This document shows positions 43,461 through 52,528 of a stretch of 64,000 nt of DNA, in pieces; the first letter of the stretch is position 1, and every line of letters begins with the position of its first letter. Under the pieces are notes generated by a model. That model worked only from the letters and a program-made list of their open reading frames with translations, was not told the origin of the DNA and did not search any database. Source of the DNA: Hoyosella altamirensis (GTDB taxonomy: Bacteria > Actinomycetota > Actinomycetes > Mycobacteriales > Mycobacteriaceae); contig NZ_JACHWS010000001.1 in assembly GCF_014191505.1 (NCBI RefSeq), forward strand, positions 992,001 through 1,056,000, in the 5' to 3' direction. The translations under genes were made by a program, and so were the position numbers.

Positions 43461-45110
43461 CTACTCGTGCCTCGGACGACGCGCCGCCGCCTCCAACTCG
43501 GCAGTATCGACGAGTTTTACTCGCGGTCGCCCGGCTCGATGACCCGCCGATCGCTCGTGCCGGTCGATCCGCGACCATCCATCTGCGTCGATGGGGCGAG
43601 CACCGCGGGCCTTGAGGAGATCCATGACGTCGCCGCGCGGGATCTCGGGCGAGCGAAGTTGACCGGAAGCGAGGTCGGCGAGGATTGTGCGCGCGGTTTC
43701 CCGGCCGCAGACTCTGTTCATCCCGATACCGCCGGTGGGGCCTCGTTTGATCCACCCTGCAACGTACTGTCCTCGGGTCTGCGGTACTCGGCCATCGTCG
43801 TTCGGCACAACGCAACGTTCTGAGTCGAAGGGCAGACCCGGGATGGGGCTGCCGCGATAACCGGCGGCGCGGATGACTAGACCGGTGTCGGTGGTGAAAC
43901 GCTGTGAGGTCGCGGCGACTTTCACACCTTCGGTGTACACGTTGTGGACGCACGCAATCCCGGCTACGGTGCTTTCTCCAATGATCGATTCGGGTGCGAC
44001 GAGGTAGCGCATCACGATGCGCCGGTTGCCTGGCGTGATCGGACGGCCGGAATACGCCTGGGCGATGCGGATCTTCGCGGCGAGCATCGAGTCGAGCGTG
44101 CCGTCGGCGAGGGCCGCCGCCGTTGATGTGGGGAGCTGCAGGTCATCGGGATCGATGACGATGTCGACTGCTGGAAGGTTGCCCAGCGCAGCGAACTCGC
44201 CGATGGTGTGGGCGGCCTCAGCAATCCCGCGCCGACCCAGAACCACGACCTCGCGCACTTTCGAACCTCGCAGCGCCGTAAGGGCGTGATCAGCGATATC
44301 GGTGGACGCCAGGGACTCCGGATCACTGACGAGGATCCGGGCCACGTCGAGGGCGACGTTGCCATTTCCGACGATAACCGCCGTCTCACCGGATAGATCG
44401 AACTGCTCGTTGGCGAAGTCGGGATGGCCGTTGTACCAGGCGACGAATTGGGTCGCGGAGACAGAGCCGGGCAAATCTTCGCCGTCGATACCGAGCCGTC
44501 GATCATGGGCGGCGCCGCTGGCGTGCAGCACGGCGTCGTAGCGCGCGGTCAACTCGTCGAGAGTGACGTCACGCCCGACTTCGACGTTGAGGAAGTAGCG
44601 GAACGACTGCCTAGCAGCGGTGGCGGCGAACATCCGCGTGACCGCTTTTGTGGACTGGTGATCGGGCGCGACCCCGGCTCGCACCAGTCCATACGGGGTG
44701 GGCAGGCGCTCGAACATGTCGACCGACACTCCAGGCTGTGAAAGCAGTTCCTCGGCGGCATAGAACGCCGATGGGCCGCTGCCGATGACGGCAATGTGCG
44801 TGGGGCGTGGCGGCGGCGGCAGTGGCAGCGTGACTGGCTTACGCCGAGTCGGCTGGTGGTCGGTGTAGTAGGCGGCGCTAAGGTCGAGGAAGTGGCGATT
44901 GGTCTCGTCGAGTTTGTCGTCGGGTTTGATCGCCGAGACGGGGCACTCGTCGACGCACGCACCGCAGTCGATACAGCCGGCCGGATCGATGTAGAGCATC
45001 TCGGCGGTCGCGAAGCCTGGTTCGCCGGGCCTGGGATGAATGCAGTTGACAGGGCAGACGGACAGACAACTGGCGTCGTTGCAGCAGGCCTGCGTAATGA
45101 CGTGTGCCAT
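43461..45110 (-). CDS. fprB: Ferredoxin/ferredoxin-NADP reductase fusion (FprB-like)
   Basis: 549 aa electron-transfer protein. The N-terminus (residues ~1-70) is a bacterial ferredoxin with cluster cysteines in CCNDASCLSVCPVNC and CIDCGACVDECP. The remainder is an adrenodoxin-reductase-type FAD/NADP domain (VIGSGPSAFYAAEELL, VIVGNGNVALDVARIL, and a late YVAGWIKRGPTGGIG). This matches mycobacterial FprB. ATG 45110 follows AAGGA. It lies 15 bases after the P450 gene as the last operon gene, so it probably supplies electrons to that P450. Confidence 0.92.
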   Translation of the reverse strand: MAHVITQACCNDASCLSVCPVNCIHPRPGEPGFATAEMLYIDPAGCIDCGACVDECPVSAIKPDDKLDETNRHFLDLSAAYYTDHQPTRRKPVTLPLPPPPRPTHIAVIGSGPSAFYAAEELLSQPGVSVDMFERLPTPYGLVRAGVAPDHQSTKAVTRMFAATAARQSFRYFLNVEVGRDVTLDELTARYDAVLHASGAAHDRRLGIDGEDLPGSVSATQFVAWYNGHPDFANEQFDLSGETAVIVGNGNVALDVARILVSDPESLASTDIADHALTALRGSKVREVVVLGRRGIAEAAHTIGEFAALGNLPAVDIVIDPDDLQLPTSTAAALADGTLDSMLAAKIRIAQAYSGRPITPGNRRIVMRYLVAPESIIGESTVAGIACVHNVYTEGVKVAATSQRFTTDTGLVIRAAGYRGSPIPGLPFDSERCVVPNDDGRVPQTRGQYVAGWIKRGPTGGIGMNRVCGRETARTILADLASGQLRSPEIPRGDVMDLLKARGARPIDADGWSRIDRHERSAGHRAGRPRVKLVDTAELEAAARRPRHE

Positions 45111-45125
45111 CAAATTCCTTGTGTA

Positions 45126-46292
45126 TCAGTTGAATCGGGCTGTGAACGAGGCGAAGCCCTGGAGGGTGTTGTTCAGTACTGGTACTGGATCGCTGACGGT
45201 GATCGTGTCGACCCGCGGGATCATGGCGTGCAGGAGGGTCTGCATCTCGAGTTTCGACAGTTGCATGCCGACGCAGGTGTGGATGCCGTGACCCCAGCCG
45301 AGGTTGCTTCCGCGCCGGTTCAGCGTGAACCTTTCGGGTTGGTCGAAGTGGCGTTCGTCCATGTTGCCCGCGGCGTAGAGCAGGCCCACTCGCTGTCCCC
45401 GGCCGAGCCGGATGCCGTGCAGTTCGGTGTCTTGCGCGACCATTCGGGTGAACCCGCGAATAGGAGATGCCAATCGAACGGCCTCCACGACCGCTGTCGG
45501 GACGAGGCTGGGATCTTCGCGCAACTGCCGCCAGGCACCAGGTACTGTTCCCAAACTCCAGAGCAGCTGCGCTGTAGCAAGAATCGTGGTGTCCAGGCTG
45601 GGTGCCACGAAGTCGATGATCATGTTCTTGGCTTCGATCGTGGAGATTTCACCGCGATCGGCCGCGTCGAAGATCGAGGACGCCCAGCTGCCAGGCTTCA
45701 CGGCCGCACGGTTCAGACGCAGCGTGTACAGGTACAGGGCGAGCGAGCGATGAAAGGTTGACAGCGACCGCAGGTTAGCCGGACCGAGCCCGTCAAAGGT
45801 TGCCCCGGCCCATCGCAGCATCTGGTGGGGCGTGACCTTGACGCCGACAAGTTCCGCGACCGCCTGCACAGGGAGCCGGGCGGAAAAGTCGGCGACGCCG
45901 TCGAAAGAGTTCTGCTCAAGTAACCTTTCGACCGTCTCGACGGCCTCAGCCTCGAACACCTCGGCGGACGGTGAAAGCGCCCGCGATGTCAGCGACCGCA
46001 TCAGGATCATGCGGCGCGTCAGGTGGGTTGAACTGTCACTGGAGAGTGTGGTGTATCGCCCGAGGGCGTTGGCAATCGGGTTGGCCGCGACACCTTGTTT
46101 ACTGAGGAAGGTCGTATCGTCGCGCAACGCTTCACGCACATCGTCGAACCGGCCCATCGCCCACATTCGATGCCGCGGCAGCCACACGAGTGGCCCGGTG
46201 TCGCGGATCTGCCGGTAGACGGGCTGCGGATTCTTCAGCGTGGCGGTGCTGTACAGGTCGACGTCGACCGAAGGGACACTGAGAGTCTTCAT
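45126..46292 (-). CDS. Cytochrome P450 of the aromatic-degradation operon
   Basis: 388 aa P450. The I-helix region reads FVAPSLDTTILATAQLL (Ser-Leu before DTT where AGxDTT is usual), ExxR is EAVRLAS, and the heme loop is LGWGHGIHTCVGMQLSKLE, with Leu-Gly-Trp replacing the usual Phe-Gly. The cysteine thiolate is present. It overlaps the acyltransferase stop (ATGA) and precedes fprB. Members near this type do hydroxylation or O-demethylation of aromatic substrates; the actual substrate is unknown. Confidence 0.9.
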   Translation of the reverse strand: MKTLSVPSVDVDLYSTATLKNPQPVYRQIRDTGPLVWLPRHRMWAMGRFDDVREALRDDTTFLSKQGVAANPIANALGRYTTLSSDSSTHLTRRMILMRSLTSRALSPSAEVFEAEAVETVERLLEQNSFDGVADFSARLPVQAVAELVGVKVTPHQMLRWAGATFDGLGPANLRSLSTFHRSLALYLYTLRLNRAAVKPGSWASSIFDAADRGEISTIEAKNMIIDFVAPSLDTTILATAQLLWSLGTVPGAWRQLREDPSLVPTAVVEAVRLASPIRGFTRMVAQDTELHGIRLGRGQRVGLLYAAGNMDERHFDQPERFTLNRRGSNLGWGHGIHTCVGMQLSKLEMQTLLHAMIPRVDTITVSDPVPVLNNTLQGFASFTARFN

Positions 46293-47038
46293 CGGACCAG
46301 CCCATCGAGGCGCGCCTGCATCGCCTGCTCCACCCGCGCGGCGAAGTCTGCAGGCGTTTCACCCTCTTCGGGGTACATCGCCGGAAGCACCGATGTGGTG
46401 ATCTTCACGGGCAGTGGCAGGTACGGGAGGATCGCGGTGATTCCGATCGTCAACCCCCAGGGAATCGACAGTGTCACCGGCAGCGTTTTCACGCGCAGGA
46501 GGCGGGGGAGGTAGAGTGCCTTCGCCAATTTCTGCCCGTCGGACAGCACGAACAAGGAGTTGCCCGCACCGGCCGTGACTACGGGTACGACCGGGACCTC
46601 GTGTTCCATCGCGAGTCGCGCGTAGCCGCTTCGTCCACCGAACTTGATGCGATGGCGCTCCTGGTACGGTTTGGCAGCATCGACGTCACCGCCGGGAAAG
46701 ACGGCGACATACTGTCGGGCAGCGAAGGCTTCGTCGGCCGACTCTTTGCTGGCCGGTCGGCATCCTAGTTGCTCGGCGATCGCGCCAAAACCCAGTGTCC
46801 AGGCAATCTGGTGGGTCAGGAAGACGACGCTGTCTCTGACACCTAGTTCGTCGAGTGTGGCGCCGAGGGCGTAGACGTTGAGGTCGGTGATTCCCCCGTG
46901 TCCGTGGTTGCTCACCAGCAGTGCCGGTGCGGAGGGCAACGGCGAGTCGACGTGCAACTCATGCTGGTTGTGGCGGCGAACGATCGCCAATCCGGCCCGG
47001 CGGACAAGGTTAGCCGCGGCGCTCTGTGTGGTCGTCAT
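46289..47038 (-). CDS. PlsC-like lysophospholipid acyltransferase
   Basis: 249 aa membrane-associated acyltransferase. The catalytic HX4D motif is in VSNHGHGGITDLN, the second block is YVAVFPGGD, and a third is VVPVVTAGAGNSLFV. It would transfer an acyl group from CoA to a glycerol or other hydroxyl acceptor. It sits between an acyl-CoA ligase and a P450, with 4-base overlaps on both sides, an unexpected partner in a ring-cleavage operon. Confidence 0.83.
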   Translation of the reverse strand: MTTTQSAAANLVRRAGLAIVRRHNQHELHVDSPLPSAPALLVSNHGHGGITDLNVYALGATLDELGVRDSVVFLTHQIAWTLGFGAIAEQLGCRPASKESADEAFAARQYVAVFPGGDVDAAKPYQERHRIKFGGRSGYARLAMEHEVPVVPVVTAGAGNSLFVLSDGQKLAKALYLPRLLRVKTLPVTLSIPWGLTIGITAILPYLPLPVKITTSVLPAMYPEEGETPADFAARVEQAMQARLDGLVR

Positions 47039-48807
47039 GCGCGTTTTCCTGAGTAGATGTCGTCGATGAGCGAGGCGTAGTTCCGCATGACCACGGGACG
47101 CTTCACCTTCAGACTCGGCGTCAGTTCACCGCTTTCGACAGTGAGTTCGTGGGGGAGGATGCGGTATTGCTTGACCGTCTCCCACTTGTTCAGTCCAGCG
47201 TTGACCTTCTTGAGTGCACCCGTGATCGTTGCCTCGGCGTCCACGGCCTCGCCGATGGCGTCGGGGTCGAGGGTCAGCAGCACGCTCGCGAAGTTGCGGC
47301 CGTCGGCGACGACGATTGCGTTCGAGATGATCGGGCATTCAGCCTTGATCGCAGATTCGATCGCCGTTGGCGCGATGTACTTGCCACCGCTGGTTTTAAA
47401 CAGGTCCTTCTTGCGGTCGGTGATCGCGAGGAAGTTCTCATCATCGAGTTCGCCGATGTCACCGGTGGCGAACCAGCCGTCGCTGTCGATCACCTCGGCG
47501 GTCTTATCGGGGAGATTGTGGTAACCGCGCATGACGCCCGGGCCGCGCAGCAGTATCTCGCCATCATCGGCGATGCGTACTTCAGTACCCGGGAATGGTT
47601 GCCCGACAGTGCCGATCTTGACGTTGCCGGGCCGGTTGACGAAGGAAGCGCCTGTGGTTTCGGTGAGTCCGTAACCTTCCAGAATCGGCAGACCCGCGGC
47701 CGCGAACCACTCGGCGATCCGCGGCGGAAGGGCGGCGCTCCCCGAAACGAGGTATTCGAGATTGCCGCCAAAGCGTGCGCGAATCTTGCTGAACACCAGG
47801 CGATCCGCGATGGCCAGTTGCGCGGCCCGCCACGGCGGGACGACTTTGCCCGCAGCCTTGCGACGCACCGCGTCGATGCCGACGCCGAACGCCCACGCGA
47901 AGATCTTGGCCTTGAGTCCGCCCTCACTCTCGGTGGTGGAGACGACGCGGCTGTAGATCTTCTCGAAGACCCGCGGCGCAGCGGCCATGAACGACGGCTG
48001 GATAATTCCGATGTTGTCCACGATGCGGTCGATCCGGCCATCGATGGCGGTGACGAAACCGACCTCGTACTGCGCGGCGAGCAGCAGTTTGCCGAACACG
48101 TGGGACAGAGGCAGCCACAGGAACTGCACGTGATCGTGCCGGATGACGTTCTCTGAGGCGACCGCCGCCCCCAGGTAGAGCCAGTTGCCGTGCGTGAGTT
48201 CGACACCTTTGGGACGTCCGGTGGTGCCGGAGGTGTACACGATCGTCGCGAGGCTGTCGGGCGTGATCCCGGCGACTGCCTGGTCGACGGCGTCGGGGTG
48301 TTCGCTGAGGTGATCGCGGCCGAGTTCGGCGAGTTGGCCGAGCGACAGCACCCTGTCACCATCGCCGGCGCCGTCGAACAGCACGACGTGCGAAACGTCG
48401 CCGGCGAACCTGTGGCCGTTGCGCAACTTCGCTAGCTGTGTCTCGTCTTCAGCGAACACAACGACGGCTCCGCAGTCACGGAGAATGTAGTCGACATCGT
48501 CGGCGTTGGTGCTCGGGTAGACGGTGGTGGTTGCGGCGGCGGCCAGTGCCACCGCCGCATCGGCCAGCACCCATTCGAGCCTGGTGGTCGCAGCGATCGC
48601 TGCCCGCTGCTCGCGCTGAACACCGAGAGCGAGGAGCCCAGCGGCAAGTTCCCGCGCCTGCAATTCTGTTTCGGCCCATGTGAGCGAACGCCACTTGCCG
48701 TCTTCTGCGGGAGTGCGAAATGCTTCACGGTCGGCCGAACGGTGGCACTGCTCGAGAAACAGTGTGGCGGTTGATGAGTGGGCCAGGGGCGGTGCTTGAG
48801 TCGTCAT
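47035..48807 (-). CDS. Long-chain acyl-CoA synthetase-like ligase
   Basis: 590 aa ANL-superfamily AMP-forming ligase. The P-loop is IVYTSGTTGRPKGVELTHGN, then EGYGLTETTGASF, GWFATGDIGELDDENF and DRKKDLFKTSGGKY, the order and length of long-chain FadD enzymes. ATG 48807 overlaps the stop of the upstream monooxygenase gene (ATGA); a longer frame is rejected. It probably activates an aliphatic or side-chain acid formed during breakdown. Confidence 0.92.
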   Translation of the reverse strand: MTTQAPPLAHSSTATLFLEQCHRSADREAFRTPAEDGKWRSLTWAETELQARELAAGLLALGVQREQRAAIAATTRLEWVLADAAVALAAAATTTVYPSTNADDVDYILRDCGAVVVFAEDETQLAKLRNGHRFAGDVSHVVLFDGAGDGDRVLSLGQLAELGRDHLSEHPDAVDQAVAGITPDSLATIVYTSGTTGRPKGVELTHGNWLYLGAAVASENVIRHDHVQFLWLPLSHVFGKLLLAAQYEVGFVTAIDGRIDRIVDNIGIIQPSFMAAAPRVFEKIYSRVVSTTESEGGLKAKIFAWAFGVGIDAVRRKAAGKVVPPWRAAQLAIADRLVFSKIRARFGGNLEYLVSGSAALPPRIAEWFAAAGLPILEGYGLTETTGASFVNRPGNVKIGTVGQPFPGTEVRIADDGEILLRGPGVMRGYHNLPDKTAEVIDSDGWFATGDIGELDDENFLAITDRKKDLFKTSGGKYIAPTAIESAIKAECPIISNAIVVADGRNFASVLLTLDPDAIGEAVDAEATITGALKKVNAGLNKWETVKQYRILPHELTVESGELTPSLKVKRPVVMRNYASLIDDIYSGKRA

Positions 48808-50348
48808 CGGAATTCCTTGACGGTCGTCGGGTTGATGCCGGCCGCGGCGAGCTGCCGTTGCCACGTTCGCAGGTCGGGGGAGTCAGCGGCGGCCGCGACG
48901 ATGCGGTCCGGGCGAATCAGCACGGCATCGGCGCGGTAGAAGTCGAGTAGTGCCTGTGCTTCAGTGTCGTCAGCACCGACCCGAACGACTGACAGGCCCA
49001 GTGATTCGAAGAAACTGCGGGTTTCTGCGTCGAAGGCGGCGGTGCGGTCCGCGCCGCGGTAGATGATCGCCCAATTCAGTCCGATCAGTGCATCGAGGCG
49101 TTGACCTCCGATGACTGGCTGAGCGAAGACATCGCCGGTCCGTTTGCCTCGGCCGCCATGGTGGACGAGTGGGCCCTTGCCGAAGGTGGGCCACAGCGCG
49201 GCGACGAACTGGTCCTCGCTGCCGGTAAGCCGGGTGACCGCGCGGATCACGCCGTTGCGTGCCGAGTTGAATTGTGCCGGACCGCCGGTCATCGCGGCGC
49301 CGACGACGATCGCCAGTTGTACAACGCGGCGGGCGTACGGTCGGCGTTCCGCCTCGTAGGTGCCGAGAATCCGGTCGTCGGCCTTGCCGTCCAGTACGAG
49401 GGCGAGCTTCCAGACGAGGTTCGCAACGTCGCGTACACCGGCGCACAGGCCTTGGCCGATGAAGGGCGGCGTCTGATGTGCCGCGTCTCCGAGCAAGAAC
49501 ACCCGGCCTCGCTGCCACTTGTCGGCGACGACACCGCGGAACGTGTAGCAGGTCTGGCGCAGGAAGGTGACCTTCTCCAAGTCGACGCCTTCGAGCCAAG
49601 GCAGGGTCAGTTCTAGCACCCGATCATGGGTGAAATCCTCCGGGCGCTCGCCGGCCTTGAGTCGGAACTCCCAACGGTAGCGCTCGGGACTTATCGGCAT
49701 GAATGTTGCCGCGCGGTCGCTGTCGCATACCTGCTGGACGCCGTCGTAGACATCGAGCGGTTCCGTGGTGGCAATGTCGACGACCAGCCACTGCTGCTGA
49801 AAGCGGAAGTTCTCCATCTTGGCACCGACCACACCGCGAGTCAGGCTGTTTGCGCCATCGCAGCCGAGTACTGCATCGGTCCAGACCTCATGTTCGGTGT
49901 CGCCTTCGCGGTACCGAACGCGCACGGCCCCAGGACCCCCGGGTGCTTGTTCGACCGCGAAGACCTCAACGCCGCCGCGGAACTCGACCGAGGGGTACTT
50001 GTCGAGCGCTTTGCGCAGCACACGTTCGAGGTCGGGTTGATCGAACATGTTTGCTTGGGGGTAACCATGAATCTGACGCTCGCGGCGAAGATCGGAAAGA
50101 ACGCGATGCTGGGCGTCCGTGAGGCGCATACCAGGCGCTGGCCGGGAGATCGCATTTACGTCATCTTCGAGGTCCATCGCGGCGAAGATCCGGAAGATCT
50201 CGTCGTCGAAGTGGACGGCGCGGGGGAGGGGGTAAACCTCCGGCCAGCGTTCGAGTACTAGTGTCTGAATGTTGCGCTGGCCGAGCATGATCGCGGCGCT
50301 AGCACCGGTGGGGCCGGCCCCAATCACCACGGCTGGGATGTACAGCAT
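48804..50348 (-). CDS. FAD-dependent aromatic monooxygenase (MhpA/PheA-like)
   Basis: 514 aa class A flavoprotein hydroxylase. The GxGxxG motif is VIGAGPTGASAAIML at the N-terminus, the DG motif GCDGANSLTRG, and the GD motif VFLLGDAAHQTPPFIGQG. A C-terminal thioredoxin-like part follows. It would hydroxylate a phenol or 3-substituted phenol to a catechol. ATG 50348 (MLYIPAVVIGAG) starts the domain; the frame upstream overlaps the FAH gene. It lies 5 bases after the FAH gene. Confidence 0.92.
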   Translation of the reverse strand: MLYIPAVVIGAGPTGASAAIMLGQRNIQTLVLERWPEVYPLPRAVHFDDEIFRIFAAMDLEDDVNAISRPAPGMRLTDAQHRVLSDLRRERQIHGYPQANMFDQPDLERVLRKALDKYPSVEFRGGVEVFAVEQAPGGPGAVRVRYREGDTEHEVWTDAVLGCDGANSLTRGVVGAKMENFRFQQQWLVVDIATTEPLDVYDGVQQVCDSDRAATFMPISPERYRWEFRLKAGERPEDFTHDRVLELTLPWLEGVDLEKVTFLRQTCYTFRGVVADKWQRGRVFLLGDAAHQTPPFIGQGLCAGVRDVANLVWKLALVLDGKADDRILGTYEAERRPYARRVVQLAIVVGAAMTGGPAQFNSARNGVIRAVTRLTGSEDQFVAALWPTFGKGPLVHHGGRGKRTGDVFAQPVIGGQRLDALIGLNWAIIYRGADRTAAFDAETRSFFESLGLSVVRVGADDTEAQALLDFYRADAVLIRPDRIVAAAADSPDLRTWQRQLAAAGINPTTVKEFR

Positions 50349-50353
50349 GTCGT

Positions 50354-51292
50354 TTACCGAACCGTGTTGTGCTGAGTTCCGAGGTCGACCGCGCCATCGT
50401 CGGTGCGGATCGAAGTAATTACCCGGTCGCCGGGCTTGAGGTACGCGTTGCTCTTGGCTTGTCCCTTGACGAACAGTTGCCACTTAGTGTCTTCCGGGAG
50501 GAGTCCGGCGACCTTCTGCGCAACCGCCTTGGGCGGCTGCAGGGCGACTCCGCCGGGCGTGCCGGTGAGGATCAGGTCGCCAATCTCGAAGTTCTCAAGC
50601 TGGGAGAATTCGGTGAGGGTTGCTGCGGGCTTGAACACCATGTCGTCGGCGAGCGCGTCCTGCCGCTTGGTGCCGTTGACCGACAGCGTGAGCCGCAGTT
50701 CCGTCCAGCGGGCGACCTCTTCCGCATTTTCGGGGACGCACAGGTGAGGCCCGACCGGGCAGAAGGTGCGGTAGCTTTTGCCCTTGTACCACTGGCCTTG
50801 CGGCAACTGGATGTCCCTGGCGCTGACATCGTTCGCGACCACGAAGGCACCGACGTATTCGGCTAGGTTCTGCGGCGTCACGGTTACCGGTTCCGTGATC
50901 GGCTTACCAACAACGATCCCGAGTTCGACTTCGTAGTCGAGCAGTTTCACATGCGGCGGGCGGACGATGTCGTCATCGGCGCCGCACATCGAGGCGGTTG
51001 ATTTGGTGAACAGCATGTTGAACGCCCGGTTCGGATCCATGCCGGACTCGATCATGTGCGACCGGTAGTTCGCGCCCTGGCAATGCACTCGCGCGCCAGG
51101 CAGAGGGTTCAACGGTGTGACGTCCGCGAGTGGGATCCCTTTGGCTTTGGGGTTGGCCAACACCTCGCGGGCGGCCTTGACCCCCGCGGTGAGGACCTCT
51201 GCTGTGGTCTCGTAGGTGCTTGGCAGCGGGAGTATGTCGGTGCCACAAACAACACCCCAGCCGTCGCTGTATCGGATCAGGTTGATGCTCAT
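50354..51292 (-). CDS. Fumarylacetoacetate hydrolase family protein
   Basis: 312 aa FAH-fold hydrolase or decarboxylase. It has the metal-site pattern LLDYEVELGIVVGKPI with the Glu residues, AFVVANDVSARDIQ and GDLILTGTPGGVAL. In meta-cleavage pathways such enzymes hydrolyse or hydrate the ring-cleavage product. It overlaps the dioxygenase gene (ATGA) and is followed by the monooxygenase, so it likely acts right after ring cleavage. Confidence 0.92.
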   Translation of the reverse strand: MSINLIRYSDGWGVVCGTDILPLPSTYETTAEVLTAGVKAAREVLANPKAKGIPLADVTPLNPLPGARVHCQGANYRSHMIESGMDPNRAFNMLFTKSTASMCGADDDIVRPPHVKLLDYEVELGIVVGKPITEPVTVTPQNLAEYVGAFVVANDVSARDIQLPQGQWYKGKSYRTFCPVGPHLCVPENAEEVARWTELRLTLSVNGTKRQDALADDMVFKPAATLTEFSQLENFEIGDLILTGTPGGVALQPPKAVAQKVAGLLPEDTKWQLFVKGQAKSNAYLKPGDRVITSIRTDDGAVDLGTQHNTVR

Positions 51293-52422
51293 TTCAGGGC
51301 TACTTTCGCAAGGCCCAGCAGGCGCCGGGCGGTGAATTCGTTGTCACGGTCGGCGAGTGCCGACGCGATCTGCTTAATGAAGTGCCGGGACGGGTTGGCT
51401 TCGAGGAAGTCACGGGTGACGGCCGGGCCCCACTGCGACAGTCTGCTGGCCGACATCTCGGCCCAGCCAGGCTCGACGGTGTTGTCGAACATGTCGCCGT
51501 CAGTGAAGTGTTCGACGAGGAAACCGTCCGGATCTCGCCAGTAATCGAACAATTGGCTGCCTTCGATGTGGCGCCCGATTCCCCACGAGTGCTTGTAGCG
51601 GTTTTCCTCCAAGTACTGGCTGCCTGCGGCCAGCGCATCGAGGTCGGCGACCTGGAACGCGGAGTGGATGTACTTGCGGCCGGGTCCGAGCGTCATCGCG
51701 AGGGTGTGGTGGTCGGCCGGGGTGCTGCCGCGGTCGCAGCGGATGAACGCCATCGTCGGGCCTTGCGCACGCTGACCGGGGAAGTAGAGGAAGTCGCTGA
51801 CGATCAGGCCGAGGTTCTGCTGGTACCAGTCGAGAGCCTTGTTGAAGTTAGTGGACTCGAGCACGACGTGGCCCAGGCGCTCGACGCGCGCCGGTTCACG
51901 CGGCGGTCGCTGGGTCGCGTTGACGCGGTTCAATTCCCCATTGGTATTGAAGATGAGCTTCCGCTGGAGGAGCGGAAGCTCGGGGAGTTCCTCGACGCCG
52001 GCGACAACGCGGAGCGGGATCCCGGACGGATCGAGGAGATCGACGCCGACACCACCTCCTGGGCCCGGCAGCGTGTAGGCAGACGCATTGGCCGACTGGG
52101 CAAGTTTGTGCACGTCAGCGATGTCGACGGCTTTGAAGGCCGGGCCGATGAAGCGTGACTTCTCGCCCTGGCGGATGACGACGCAGTGTGTTCCGGCGAG
52201 TGCGCCGCGCAGATAGAGCGTGTCCGCGGTGCGGGCGGCGGTGATGAAGCCGAAGTCGTGCGCGAAGCGTTCCGCAGCGTCGAGATCGGGCTTTTCGAAC
52301 TCTAGCCACGCGAGATCTTCGACTTTGATTACCGGGTTTTTGGCCTTGTGCACGCGGTCTCCACGCACGGCGCCCTGCTCGCTGTGCAGCCCCTCGTGAA
52401 CGTCCTTGGTTGGTATGGTCAT
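51289..52422 (-). CDS. Extradiol catechol dioxygenase (VOC superfamily)
   Basis: 377 aa type I extradiol dioxygenase-like protein. The two VOC modules are at residues ~35-155 and ~185-320. Putative Fe ligands are the His of LGHVVLES, the second His of the DHHTLAM segment and the Glu of FLVEHFTDGD; DYWRDPDGF precedes the last. It would open a catechol ring next to the diol. The ~50 aa C-terminal tail is longer than in BphC/HsaC. ATG 52422 follows GGAAGGA. It is the first gene of the operon, facing tetR. Confidence 0.85.
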   Translation of the reverse strand: MTIPTKDVHEGLHSEQGAVRGDRVHKAKNPVIKVEDLAWLEFEKPDLDAAERFAHDFGFITAARTADTLYLRGALAGTHCVVIRQGEKSRFIGPAFKAVDIADVHKLAQSANASAYTLPGPGGGVGVDLLDPSGIPLRVVAGVEELPELPLLQRKLIFNTNGELNRVNATQRPPREPARVERLGHVVLESTNFNKALDWYQQNLGLIVSDFLYFPGQRAQGPTMAFIRCDRGSTPADHHTLAMTLGPGRKYIHSAFQVADLDALAAGSQYLEENRYKHSWGIGRHIEGSQLFDYWRDPDGFLVEHFTDGDMFDNTVEPGWAEMSASRLSQWGPAVTRDFLEANPSRHFIKQIASALADRDNEFTARRLLGLAKVALK

Positions 52423-52441
52423 ATCCGATTCCTTCCGCGGT

Positions 52442-52511
52442 ACTGATGACAGCATCAGTTACGGGAAGTCAGTTGTCAACAACTGTCAAAACTGATGAAC
52501 AAATCAGTTTT
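52442..52511. promoter_or_regulatory. Palindromic operators between dioxygenase operon and tetR
   Basis: Three symmetrical sites occur: ACTGATGacagCATCAGT (52442-52459), AGTTGTCAACAACT (52471-52484) and AAAACTGAT-N6-ATCAGTTTT (52488-52511). The first and third share the ACTGAT/ATCAGT half-sites and are probably two operators for the TetR protein, one per promoter. Confidence 0.7.
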
Positions 52512-52528
52512 GTGTTAGCGTGGAGTGC

